A stretch of DNA of 64,000 bases, from NCBI RefSeq assembly GCF_019393635.1, contig NC_057867.1, positions 58,484,492-58,548,491 of the forward strand. Direction: 5' to 3'. Positions 42,989-53,289 of this stretch are shown here, piece by piece. The number at the start of each line of letters is the position of its first letter. The stretch's first letter is position 1. This DNA is from Dromiciops gliroides. Taxonomy: Eukaryota > Chordata > Mammalia > Microbiotheria > Microbiotheriidae. The translations under genes were made by a program, and so were the position numbers. Below the pieces are notes generated by a model. That model did not search any database. It was not told the origin of the DNA and saw nothing but the letters and a program-made list of their open reading frames with translations.

Positions 42989-43186
42989 TACAGGGTGGGT
43001 CAAAAGTCATGATGTTTTAATAACTTTCTGAAATTTTTTTTTAATTTTTGAGATTTGATTTTTCCATGTAATGTAAATTCATTGCCTATATACCGTATAT
43101 GATTCTATGGTACCGTAAACTAAAAACAAAAAGTAAAGGAGTTATTAAGTACTGAAACCCCTTCATGATTTTTGGCCCACTCTGTA
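42989..43186 (+). mobile_element. Mariner-type MITE with TA duplication (copy 2)
   Basis: A 194-bp element (42991-43184) with terminal repeats CAGGGTGGGTCAAAAGTCATGA and (inverted) CAGAGTGGGCCAAAAATCATGA, flanked by TA on both sides. No transposase. Family shared with 24805-25023. Confidence 0.9.
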
Positions 43187-43345
43187 TATGTGGTGAGAGA
43201 GAAGTATGGATGGAATCAGGGCTCATAGGCCATTAAGGCTCACATGCCCTGGGTTCAGTTCTCAGTTTTGTCACTAAATGACTTGTATGACTTTGGGCAA
43301 GTTCTCTCCTTCTCCAGGCCTCGGTTTCTTCATTTGCAAAGACAG
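43187..43345 (+). repeat. MIR piece after module-3 exon
   Basis: 'gggttcagttctcagttttgtcac', 'tatgactttgggcaagttctctcc' matches the MIR piece after the module-2 exon. Confidence 0.7.
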
Positions 43346-43420
43346 TGACACGGAGGTATAGTAGTAGCATACTACATAAAAGAATCATTTTGGAATCCGT
43401 ATCAGAGGACTGTGCAGTTA

Positions 43421-43670
43421 GGTGGTGCTGAAGTGGACAGAGCACCAAGCCTGAAGACAGGAAGACTCATCTTCCTGTGTTCAAAAGTAGTCTCAGACAT
43501 TTACTAGCTGTGTGACCCTGGGCAAGTCACTTAACCCTGTTTGCCTCAGTTTCTTCATCTGTAAAATGAGCTGGAGAACGAAACAGCAAACCACTCCAGT
43601 ATCTCTGCTGAGAATACCCCAGAGAGGGTCAGCAAGGGTCAGACGTGACTGACTAAACAACAACAGTATA
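43421..43670 (+). repeat. tRNA-derived SINE, long form
   Basis: 'ttaggtggtgctgaagtggacagagcacc', full body, 'aaaccactccagtatctctgctgagaatacccc', ending ctaaacaacaacag. Confidence 0.9.
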
Positions 43671-44099
43671 AAATCCGGATTCAAATTCTGACTTTCACCC
43701 CTTCTGGTTTTGTAACTATGGACAAGGGACTTAACATTTCACCTCCCCTAATGTTCTCTCCGAGACTTTAAATTACTGATGAATGGCACAAATGTATAGG
43801 CTCAGAGATGAAATCATAGGTCTGGCCCCTTATTGACTCAAAAAACTCCAAGGAAATTGGACCAGATGATACTTCTAAGGCTTATTCTGGCTGGAATCCT
43901 GTGATCCTGAAGACTCTTGATTTTCATTTTACAGATGAGGAAACTGAGAAATAGAAGGGCTAAGATCTCCCTCTGCCCTGAGTCACACAGACATTAAGGG
44001 GCAAAGGCACAATTTGAATACAGGTTCCCTAACTCCCAAACTAGCACACCTTTGCCAAGGATGATGTCACTGTTTCCAAGGTCAGTGGAATCATCCCAC

Positions 44100-44760
44100 C
44101 AGTTGTGACAGCATAGGGGAGTGTGGAGGGATGGGGAAGGAAGAAAGGTGGGGTGTTTTGGGGGGGAGGGGATGAGGGGAAAGGAGAGGGTGGAGAGAGG
44201 AAAGAAAAGAGAGGAAGAAGAAAGAGCAAAGTATGAGAAAGGAGAAGAGGGAGAGCAGATCCCAGAATCATACACTGAGAGCTGGAGGAACCCTCAGAGG
44301 ACAAGGATGCCAATCTCTCTTTTTGACAGAAAATAAAGCTGAAGAAGCCCAGGAAAATTCAGTGACTTGCCAGGGACACACAAGTAATAAAGATCAAAGG
44401 TAGGATTTGAACCCAGGTCCTCTGTCACCCAAGGTGCTGCTCTTTCCACCAGGAAAGTTAACATCCCCTAGAGGATAGGGAGGAGAGGGGAAAGGGTTGA
44501 GGAGAAGAGAGGGCTAAGAGGAAAGTGAGCCGAGGGAAAGAAGAAAGGGTATGAAAGGGAAGGAGGAAAAGGAAGATGTGGGGGAAATATGGGGGAAGAG
44601 TCCTTGGAGGCTGAACATGGAAGTAAGAAATAGGTAAGAGGAGCAGAAAGAATGGTTTAGGGAAAAAATAAGGGTATGAAGAAGGGAGGAAGTGAGAAAA
44701 GAGAGGAGGGAGAGGGCTAAACGGGAGCCAGAGAGACAAGTGGGCTGAGGCTGAGAGATG
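44100..44760. repeat. Polypurine tracts and MIR piece, module 4
   Basis: Purine-rich 44115-44260 and 44465-44760 with an antisense MIR relic between ('ggatttgaacccaggtcctctgtc'). Confidence 0.85.
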
Positions 44761-45233
44761 GGAATTCAGGGGGGAAGGACAGGGCAGAGGAAGAAAAGAA
44801 TGGAGGAGCTTAAGATCTAGCCAGGCAAGGAGAAGGAAAGCTCACCAATCAGGGCCCAGGGTGACAGGAGCCATATACTGTGTTGCCCCCACCCCTCACT
44901 TGCTCTATAGGTACACTTACTCTCCCATCAGCTGTCCTCCCTCCTGTGCAATAGTGCAAGTAGCCTCCCTACCCAGGTTAGACTGTTCAGGAGTGCTGGG
45001 TTCTAGTGTCAACTGTCACTGTCATCCCCTGAAAAAGAAGGGCACTGTGCTAGTTGGGATCTAAAGGGCCCTTCGGCTCTGACAGCCCGGGATTCTAGGA
45101 GGGGCTGAGGCTCAGGCAGGGCAGAGAGAGTGCAGAGATGACGAAGCCAAGGGCAGAAAGGCCCAGGGACCACCTGGCTTTGCTTCCTGCCATGGCCACA
45201 TTCCTTACTCTGATTCCTCCTCTTTCTCCCTAG

Positions 45234-45308
45234 ATCCTGAAGTTTGAGAGTGGGATAGATCAGGAAAAATCCACTGGGCAAACAACTCCAAAGGCAGTTC
45301 TACTGTTA
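45234..45308 (+). CDS. Candidate 75-nt exon, module 4
   Basis: CTCTTTCTCCCTAG precedes it and GTAATT follows. It encodes 25 open codons in phase 0 (ILKFESGIDQEKSTGQ, then TTPKAVLLL). Relative to modules 2-3 it lacks 9, 1 and 8 bases, which sum to 18, so overall phase is kept while the middle is read in a shifted frame. No microexon counterpart is visible upstream. Confidence 0.28.
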
Positions 45309-45599
45309 GTAATTCATCTTTGTCGAGGCAAAGGGCACAATTGCTTGGATATTTGGAAGGCAGCATGGTGAGCCCGAAAGAGCATGGATAGGATCAGGAC
45401 TTACACGTCCTAGATTTGATTCCTATTTTTTGCACTAAATTCTCTGTATGATTTCTCACCTCCCCAAAGCTACTCTCTCAGAGCTTATAGAACTGACCAA
45501 GAGGATGTGTGCACAGGCTGAGGGATGAATTCCTAGATCCGGCCTCTCCTCTGCACTCAGAAATAAAGGAGTTGGACTAGATGAGACTTCTAAGGTTTA

Positions 45600-46680
45600 T
45601 TCTGGAGGAAAGGGGCGTGTAAGGTACAGTGATAGGAGGGGATGGGAAAGGGAGAAGAAAGGGGAGGGCAGACAGATGAGAGGACAGCATGTGGGAGGGG
45701 AAGGGGCAAGAGTGGATCATAGTTACATCTGGTAGGTCCCTCAGAGTCCATCTAGTTCAACAGAAATAAAACTGAAGGCCAGGCCAGTTCAGTGACTCAT
45801 GTGATATCACAAATGTAATCAATGAAAGGTGTTATTTGATCCCAGGTTCTCTGACTACAAGACACTACTCTTTCCTCTCATGGAATCTGCCTCCTTAGAG
45901 GTAAAGGGGCTATAGGGCTCAGAAAAGAGAAAGGAGGAGAATGGTAGTTGGGTGGGAGGAGGAGAACTGAGAAAATCATGGGGAAGGAAAGGAGAGGAAG
46001 TGGAGAGGAAAGGAAAGGGGGTAGTGGAAGGGAGGAAAGAGTAGGAATGGGGACAAGATGGGGAAAACGAGAGGGAGGAAAGGATGGAGAGGAAATGGTA
46101 AGGGGGGGAGATTTAGAGCTGGAAGGGATGTCAGAGATCATCTACTCCAACTCTCTCATTTTCTAGGCACTGGATGTAAAGCTCAGGAAAGTTAAGTGAC
46201 TTACCCTGAGTCACACCACTAATAAGAACCAAAGCTAGGATTTGAATCCAGATCCTCTGATTTCTGAGCCACTGATCTTTCTCCTAAGACTCTGCTTCTT
46301 CTGATTTAGGGGGAGGAGTCAAAGTAGGGGGTAAAGTGAGAAGGAAAGAAGAGGAGGAAGGGGGAAGTGGGAAGGGAGGAAAGTGCAGGAGAGAATCATA
46401 GCATCAGACATTTGAAGCTGAAAGGGATCTTGGGGACCATCCAATCCAACCTTTTACTTTTATAGAAGATGCCACTGAACCCCATAAAAATTAAGTGACT
46501 TGTCCAAGGTGACACAGGTAATTAGGTGGAATTGGAAAAGGAGTGAGGAGAAAAGATGGTGGGGAAAGGGAGAAAAAGGAACAAAAAGGAAGAGGTGGGA
46601 GATGGTAGAGGGCCCGAGGCTGAGAAAAAGGGTGGAGGATAGAGGGGATAAATCAAGGAGTAAGTGAAGAATGGATGGGG
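45600..46680. repeat. Repeated MIR-piece/polypurine alternation
   Basis: Three more antisense MIR relics (about 45715-45890, 46110-46290, 46390-46540) alternate with purine-rich runs such as gaggaagtggagaggaaagg. Confidence 0.8.
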
Positions 46681-46975
46681 AGAGGAGACCAGGAGGGAGG
46701 AAGCTGGGCAGCTCCAGGGTTGGTCTCTCCCGTCTAGGTGTGCAGTGCTGCTGTGTGCTTCTCATTCTAAGTTTCACTTCGCAGGTTTAGGGATTTCTCC
46801 TCTTGGAGCCTTGGCCTGTACTTGGTATAGTCAGCCAGCAGGTGAGTCAAAGTGCCTTGGTAATGGCCCACTTGGACAAACAGACTCCAGTCACATGCTT
46901 ACTCGACTGATTTACTGAGTCTGGCAGGTGTTTCCACTCATTTATCCCTCCCTAACCTACATCAGCGAGCTGCTG

Positions 46976-47039
<64 letters not shown>
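46976..47039. repeat. (CA)n microsatellite, ~31 units
   Basis: Uninterrupted CA repeat. Confidence 0.98.
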
Positions 47040-47043
<4 letters not shown>

Positions 47044-47079
47044 TTGAAAATTCGAATTTTTTAAAGAGTTGGGCAATAA

Positions 47080-47300
47080 ATAGCCCACTACTTCCCAAGT
47101 ATGCTGTGAGGATCAAATGGGATAATATTTATAAAAGCATTTAGCACACTGCCTGGTACATAGTAGGCACTTAATAAATGTTCATCTCTTTCCCTACAGC
47201 ATACAGCAGTTGATAGAGGGCTGGCCTTGGAGTAGTCCTGGATCCAAGCCCTTCCTCTGACAAATACTGGCTGTGAGAACATGGGCAAGTCACTACCCCC
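47080..47300 (+). repeat. MIR pieces
   Basis: 'gtgaggatcaaatgggataatatt...gcctggtacatagtaggcacttaataaatg' (MIR 3' half), then a second MIR 5' half ('gggctggccttggagtagtcctggatccaag'). Confidence 0.75.
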
Positions 47301-48059
47301 GAGTACCCTGAGCAGAAAGCTCACTCTTCAAGAGACAATTGCTTGGCTCCTCTCCGGAAGAAGCTTCCCCATGGACGGTTAACTACACCAATGAAATCCC
47401 AAGTCAGGCCCACTTCCCCCAACTCCAAGAAAAAGCAAAATAAGCAAAACAACAGTAAAAAAGATCCGAGAGATAATAAAGCAGGGTTTTTCTTAGAAGG
47501 AAAATACATATGGAGATGGTAAGATATTTACCAGTCTCAACCTAATTCTAACCAGTCACTGTTTAATTCAATCCACATGAGACCAGCTTTTGTCCCTCAA
47601 TTTGATCAGAAAGGTTTGTTCTTTCTTAGTCCAAAAGCTGAAGCTGAAGTCAGTCACTGTTCCCTCCTCTCCCCACTCCTCGGTTTAGGCTCTGGGATAT
47701 TTGAAACACTAATTAGGACTATTATAATATCACTAATGAGCCTAATTCTCTCAATTCCAGATACACAACTAAGAGCCCACTCCAACACTATGGAGAAAGC
47801 AAACCCTCAGTGGTGGAGAGGGCTGCCTCCTTTCATTCCTGCATCAGTCCCAAGAGGCCTGTCTTTTTTTTGGCTTTAGGACAGCCTGAACTCCAAGCCA
47901 CGGGAGGGTGAATCAGGTTCCCCATTAAAAATAATAATGAGGATAAAGCATACTACTGGGAATATGAATCTGGAAATTAAGGGACATTTTTTGATTTCAC
48001 AGGTATGACAAATTCCCACTCTGGAAACTTTCTCCTGTGATGGAGATCAACTGATCATC

Positions 48060-48195
48060 TAAGAGAGCTGCCTAGAGACACTGAGGTTAAGTGACTTACC
48101 CATGGTTGTGTGGCCAGCATGTCACAGAGGCAGGAAATGAACCCAGGTTCTCCTGTTTCCAAGTCTAGCCCTATATCCACTTCATCAGGCTGCCG
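48060..48195 (-). repeat. MIR-family SINE
   Basis: 'gaggttaagtgacttacccatggttgtgtggccagcatg' and 'gaaatgaacccaggttctcctg' antisense. Confidence 0.75.
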
Positions 48196-48532
48196 CCCAA
48201 GGACAGCGGACAGTGGGACACCAAGGATTAACAGCCAACCGCAATGTTCAGGGCCCTAGAAGGGGACCACAGGACTCCCCTCTGCACTTCCTCACCTGAC
48301 CTACAAGCCCCTGTGGGAGGGAGCCAGCCTTCCTTTCAAGTAAAGATGCTATCATAAGCAGATATGGGGTGGAGGAGAGAAAGACACCAAAGAAGGAGGA
48401 ACCAAGGAGGGGTGTTGAGGTCAAGTTAGGTCAAAGGTCTGACTGGAAGTAGCTAGGAAGGCAGGAGAATTGGGGAGGGTGGGAGAAAACAGATCAACTG
48501 GGCAGAAAAATGGTATGGACACCTCAGTGCCT

Positions 48533-48706
48533 CTTTGAAGGAGATTTTTTTTTAGTGAGGCAATTGGGGTTAAGTGACTTGCCCAGGGTCACACAGCTAA
48601 TAAGTGTTAACTGTCTGAGGCCAGATTTGAACTCAGGTACTCCTGACTCCAGGGCCCGTGCTCTATCCACTGTGCCACCTAGCTGCCCCCTTTGAGGTAG
48701 ATTTTT
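48533..48706 (-). mobile_element. Short SINE with TSD, inside module 5
   Basis: Antisense short-form SINE (body about 48552-48690). TTTGAAGGAGATTTTT on one side and TTTGAGGTAGATTTTT on the other form a 16-bp duplication with two differences. It is absent from module 1, so it inserted after that duplication. Confidence 0.88.
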
Positions 48707-49715
48707 AAGGGGTCCGATGCAGTGGAATTTTTGAAGCTGACAGTGGGATCCAATGATGTAATATGAGATACGGGGTTAGTTCTCCTGGAAGACGGAACAT
48801 AAGTCTCACATTCATGTCTGATCATCAAATAGTGCTTTGGGGCATGGAGGCGGGAGCAGGGAGAAGGGACTATAATGAGTTGCCTGGGAAGGCCCTAAAA
48901 CAAGAAGTGGGCTGAAATTCAGTCAGGAGATAGAAATTCCAGTTGGACAGAAGGAGCAACTCTGACCTAAACAAGGTTACTAATGGAACTTCCAAAACTC
49001 GAGATCATAAAGAATGAATTGAAAAACAAGGATGAGGGGGTAAGGGAGGGAGAAGAGGAAAGATGGCATGGAGATGGTCAAGTGGGGGAGCAGGGAAGGG
49101 TCTGAAACAGGGCAAGACAAGATGAATGATCACCAAACAGAGGCCATGGTTTCAGGGGTGAGGGTCCAAGATTCAGTTGTATATGGAGATATCATGGTAT
49201 GATGGCTTCAAAGTGGAATAAGCCTGAAACCAGTCACAATAAGGTGAATGCTCGCCAGTCAGAGCTCAGGTCATGGGTGGGAACATGGTCAGGCCTAGAC
49301 TTATAAACACCTGACTTCAAACCCACCTCCCCATTCAAGGGGCTGCCCCTGCCCTTCTCTTGCTCTGATTCTGGGCACACCTGCCCTCCCACTAGCTGTC
49401 CTCCCCTGGCGTGTGCTATAGAGCAAGTAGCCTCCCTCCCACGGTTAGAATATTCAAAAGCCCTGGGTTCTAGTGTCAACTCTGCTGCTAACTGTCACTA
49501 GTCCATTCTATGGGCCAAGTGTGTTCCCCTGGAAAAGGAGGGCATTGGGCCAGTTGGGAACTAAAGGGCCCTTCAACTCTGACAGCCTGGGATTCTAGGA
49601 GGGGCTGAGGTTGAGGCAGAGAAGAGAATGCAGAGATGATGACCAGGGACCACCTGGCTTCACTTCCTTCCATGGCTACTTTCTTAATTCTGATTCTGCC
49701 CATTTTTTCCTCCAG

Positions 49716-49808
49716 ATCCTGAAGGAAGCCAAGTGTGAGAGTAGGATAGATCAGGAAAAATCCATTGGGAAAACAACTCCAAAGCCAAGCTCTACTGAAA
49801 GCGTGTTG
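49716..49808 (+). CDS. Candidate 93-nt exon, module 5
   Basis: CCCATTTTTTCCTCCAG precedes it and GTAAAA follows. 31 open codons in phase 0: ILKEAKCESRIDQEKSIGK, then TTPKPSSTESVL. It shares a one-base loss with module 4 and a compensating one-base gain later, which restores both 93-nt length and the C-terminal frame of modules 2-3. Confidence 0.35.
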
Positions 49809-50183
49809 GTAAAATTATCTTTGTCTATGCAAAAGGGCCACTTGGAAGGCAGTATGGCTAGGCAGAGTGTGGGAGTTAGAATCAGAGAACAAGAAGGGGC
49901 TGAAGTCCTAACTTTGATCCTATGTGACCTTGGGGAAATTGCTTCTCCTTTCCAGGCCTCATTTCATATTCAAGAGCCTTAGTGGAAAGATGGTTAGTCT
50001 TGGAGTCAGGAAGACTCAGGAAGATAGATGAATTTGTAATCTGTATTGATTTAGGGATCCAATTGTAGGTTCAGAGGGTGATGCCACCACACCTCAACAT
50101 ACAATGTGATGAATTCCTGGGGGTGGGGTGGGGTGGGGTGGAAGTTCTGATCATCTCCCTGATAAGTGGTGTCTCTGTACTAG

Positions 50184-50271
50184 GCTTGTCCTCTGATAAT
50201 GATGGATACAGATGAAATCCCTCTGATGGGACCCACTGACGATGGTACATCCTGGGATCGCTTCCAGCTTA
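50184..50271 (+). CDS. Candidate exon downstream of the array
   Basis: GTCTCTGTACTAG precedes it and GTAAGG follows. 88 nt are open in phase 0 and end in phase 1. The peptide is acidic: MMDTDEIPLMGPTDDG then TSWDRFQL. It could splice after the module-5 exon, whose donor is phase 0. Single copy; family not recognised. Evidence is splice-signal pairing and frame continuity. Confidence 0.3.
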
Positions 50272-50289
50272 GTAAGGTCTTCCAGAACT

Positions 50290-50730
50290 CCTGCCTTTGG
50301 GAAGGGAGGGTCACCTTATTTCCACAGGGATGCAGATAGCAAGGAAGGGTTGTGATTGGTTACAATGATTACAAAGGTGCCAACTGAATAGATGCCATTG
50401 ATCAGTTTCATTATAGCCCTCATCAATTCCCCCTGAAGTTTGTGAACTTGTTTGATATTTCAGCTTTAGGAGGAAAAGTGACTTTTCCCCTTGAGTGATT
50501 TATATAATCGTCTGAGATTATTCTTTCTATTTTAAGTACTTCAAGGATTACAATCATGTCTAACTTAGAGAAGGGCATTAATTAAATTACTCTTTTTTTA
50601 TTCTTTCAATGCAAATGATTAATAAAGTCAAGGAGTTAAAATTGATGATGTAGAACTAAGTCACCAAATGTTTAATTAGATAATTGTGCCCAATAATGAC
50701 TCAATGAGCCCTGAGAAAAGTTTGCAAAAT
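50290..50730. other. No gene seen
   Basis: AT-rich unique-looking DNA after the last candidate exon. I could not find a following exon. Confidence 0.35.
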
Positions 50731-50734
50731 GTTC

Positions 50735-51110
50735 ATTTATTCAACAAACATTTACTGAGCATCTATGTTCAACACTCTGTGTTTGACACTGTGTAGGGAG
50801 AGGAAGGAAAGGAGGTCTAGATAGAGAAATATATGATCCCTGCCCTTTCTGGGCTTCGAGTCTGCTGGAGCAGGGACTTCTTTTCAGGTATGGGCTACAG
50901 TAGATGGCTGCTGAAATTCTGTGATTCTGTGCTAATCTAGCACGAGTTTGCCATTTAACCAATATACTCAAATATATCATTTTTGTGAGCATTCCCATTT
51001 TACAAATAAGGAAACTGAGCCTCACCAAGGTCACGTGACTTGCCCAAAGAGCCATAGCTATTGACAAAGCCAGGGCTCAAAGATAGATCTTCTGGTTCCT
51101 AAGTCCCGGG
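50735..51110 (-). repeat. MIR/L2-type pieces
   Basis: 'ttcatttattcaacaaacatttactgagcatctatg' and 'cccattttacaaataaggaaactgagcc' antisense MIR. Confidence 0.65.
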
Positions 51111-51639
51111 TACTTTATACTATATGTGGTACTGACGGCTATTTATTTGAAAACTTTTCTCCTCAAGCTTTACTACTTCTTCCCTTCTCTCAGAAGAGGA
51201 CCTTGACTAAGAAAATAGACGCTCTGAGGTTCTGCTTTTCTCCTGCCCTACACCTCCAAACTCCTTAACCTCACTACCCCTTTTTCTCCTCCCTTGCTCC
51301 AGTGTCTGATAAAGCAGAAGCCCTTCTCTTTGTGTCAGTTAAGGCCTCTTGATCCTATCTTTCCCTATTCCCTCCATTGGGACCTTTATCCTTCAACTAT
51401 TCTGTCTCATCTTCAGGCACTCCCTATGTACCAGTTCTTCCCTGGCTACCAATAAACCTAGCAGGTCTTCCCTATCCTTACCTTCATTAAGCCAACCATC
51501 ACTTCAAACCATCATCCTACATCTTAAAAGGATGGTGTCACCATTCTGCCAGTCACCCACGTTTGTATCCTCAGCAGCAACTACACATTTTCTCTTCATA
51601 TTTGTCAGTTGCTAGATATTGTCAATTAAGCCACCATAA

Positions 51640-52125
51640 CATTACTTGAACCTCTTCCCTTCTCTTCACTTACAAGGCAGCCACTACCCTGAGGCCCTTA
51701 TCACCCCTCACCTCCTCCATCGGAATCCTGGCTTCCAATTTCTCCCATCTCCAGTATATCCTCCGTTTGGTGGCCAAAATGATCTCCCTAAATAGGGCAA
51801 GCCTGACTGCATCGCTCCCTCACTAAAGAATACTCAGTGGCTTTCTATTGCCTCTATAACAAAATACAAACTTCTTAGCTTGGGATTTTGAGCCCTGTGT
51901 GATCTGGCTCCAGCTTGTTTTCAAAGGCTTAACCTGCTGTTGCCGGAACTGGGCATTCCATCTCCTCCCTCTAGGCAGTCTGTCCCCTGTGCCTGGCACA
52001 CATTTACTCCTCATCTTTGCATCTTAGTCTCCTGGCTTCCTTCAAGGCTCAGCTGATGAGCCACCACCACCTCTATGAAGCCCTCCCTGATCCTATAGTC
52101 TCTCCTCAAATAATCACATACATGT
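51640..52125 (+). mobile_element. L2 LINE 3' end
   Basis: 'ctctataacaaaatacaaacttcttagc', 'gagccctgtgtgatctggctcc', 'cctggcttccttcaaggctcagct' and 'gaagccctccctgatcct' follow the L2 3' consensus in order. Confidence 0.8.
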
Positions 52126-52129
52126 AAAG

Positions 52130-53040
52130 GAGTTGGCCCCTGAAATCCTAGGACCTAATCACATAAAAGAGGGACACAATGAGGTGTTAAACTAAGAATA
52201 CAAGCACTTCAGGAAGCGGGCACAAATCCCCTGGGTCAAACAGAGAGGGAGCAGTTCCCCAGGATGAGCAGTGATTGTTCATGCTCCCTGAGGGCTCTTT
52301 GAAAGTCATTTCAGTCAGTCCAGGCATAAATGAGGTTCAAAAAGCAAGCCAGCTTATGATCACATAGACCTAGAGAAGGGGAGTCTGGGAAAAGCAGACC
52401 AGCCTGCAAACATGGGCAGCAAAGGCAGCCAAGACCAGGATGGAGGCAGTCTGGGCTGACTGGGCAAGACAAATGCTAAGCTACTGAAACCCCCCTAGAG
52501 AACAAACCAGCAGGCAGTAAGGGATCCTGTATCTCCTCCCTCTCCTTGGGCTGAAATCTTGCCTTCTGAACACGGAGAAAACTACTTACCTCGCTTTGTC
52601 TGAAAGGTTTAGTTTGTCTCTAAAAACAGTATTTGCCACAGGCCTTGCAAGTCTGGGTACACTTACCAAAAATGAAGTTGGGAGGAAGCAAATGAAGGAC
52701 AAAGCAAACTCAGAGAAGGGATCTAAAATGAGGTGCTCCTCCAAGAACACTGTCTCAAGGTAGGGGCTCAGAGCTTTAAAAAGTCAATGAAAGATCCTTT
52801 GTTACAGTTTCCTAAAGCAGAAACAGTAGAGACAGGCAAACTTGTCTGTATGCAATAAATCTGTAGTACAGTACAGAAGTCAAAGAGAAGTGGGTGAACA
52901 GGCCCATCCACCCCTCCTCCTCATCACTGTTAGACTGTCTTTTTTGCATACTGTATTCAAACACAATCTAGGCTCCTTGAAGACAGGGATTGAGAGGCAG
53001 CTTCAAATCATGGAGAAGGGGGACAACGTGGAGTTGTAAG
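52130..53040. other. No gene seen
   Basis: About 900 bases with no repeat I can name and only short frames. Confidence 0.35.
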
Positions 53041-53049
53041 CCCGAGTTT

Positions 53050-53280
53050 GAATTCTAGCTCTGCCACTTTTCTACATATGTGTACTGAAGCAAGCTATTT
53101 CATTTTTCTCAGCCTCAGTTTCCTCACCTATAAAATAAAATTGGCTTACATGTGGGTTGTTTTTTTGAGGCAATTGGGGTTAAGTGACTTGCCCAGAGTC
53201 ACACAGCTAGTGCCAGAGGCTGGATTTGAACTGAAGTCCTCCTGACTGAAGGAATGACTTTGCCACCTAGCTGCCCCTTA
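53050..53280. repeat. MIR (plus) then truncated short SINE (minus)
   Basis: 53060-53145 has 'cctcagtttcctcacctataaaat'. 53164-53278 is an antisense short SINE (ggcaattggggttaagtgac to cacctagctgcccc) with a deletion in the body. Confidence 0.85.
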
Positions 53281-53289
53281 GATGACATT

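Larger units (their letters stand above)
34985..50000 (+). repeat. Tandem segmental duplication with exon-like modules
   Basis: At least five related modules: 1 (34985-38000), 2 (38250-40560), 3 (40980-43345), 4 (44030-45600) and 5 (47690-49980), plus a partial one at 46380-46800. Shared blocks include 'gctctgactctgggcacacctg...ccagctgtcctcc' (37275, 39920, 41955, 44900, 49360), 'aaagggcccttcagctctgacagcc' and 'gatcctgaaggaagtga'. Modules 1 and 5 are closest to each other and longer. Modules 2-4 share extra MIR and polypurine segments. Confidence 0.8.
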
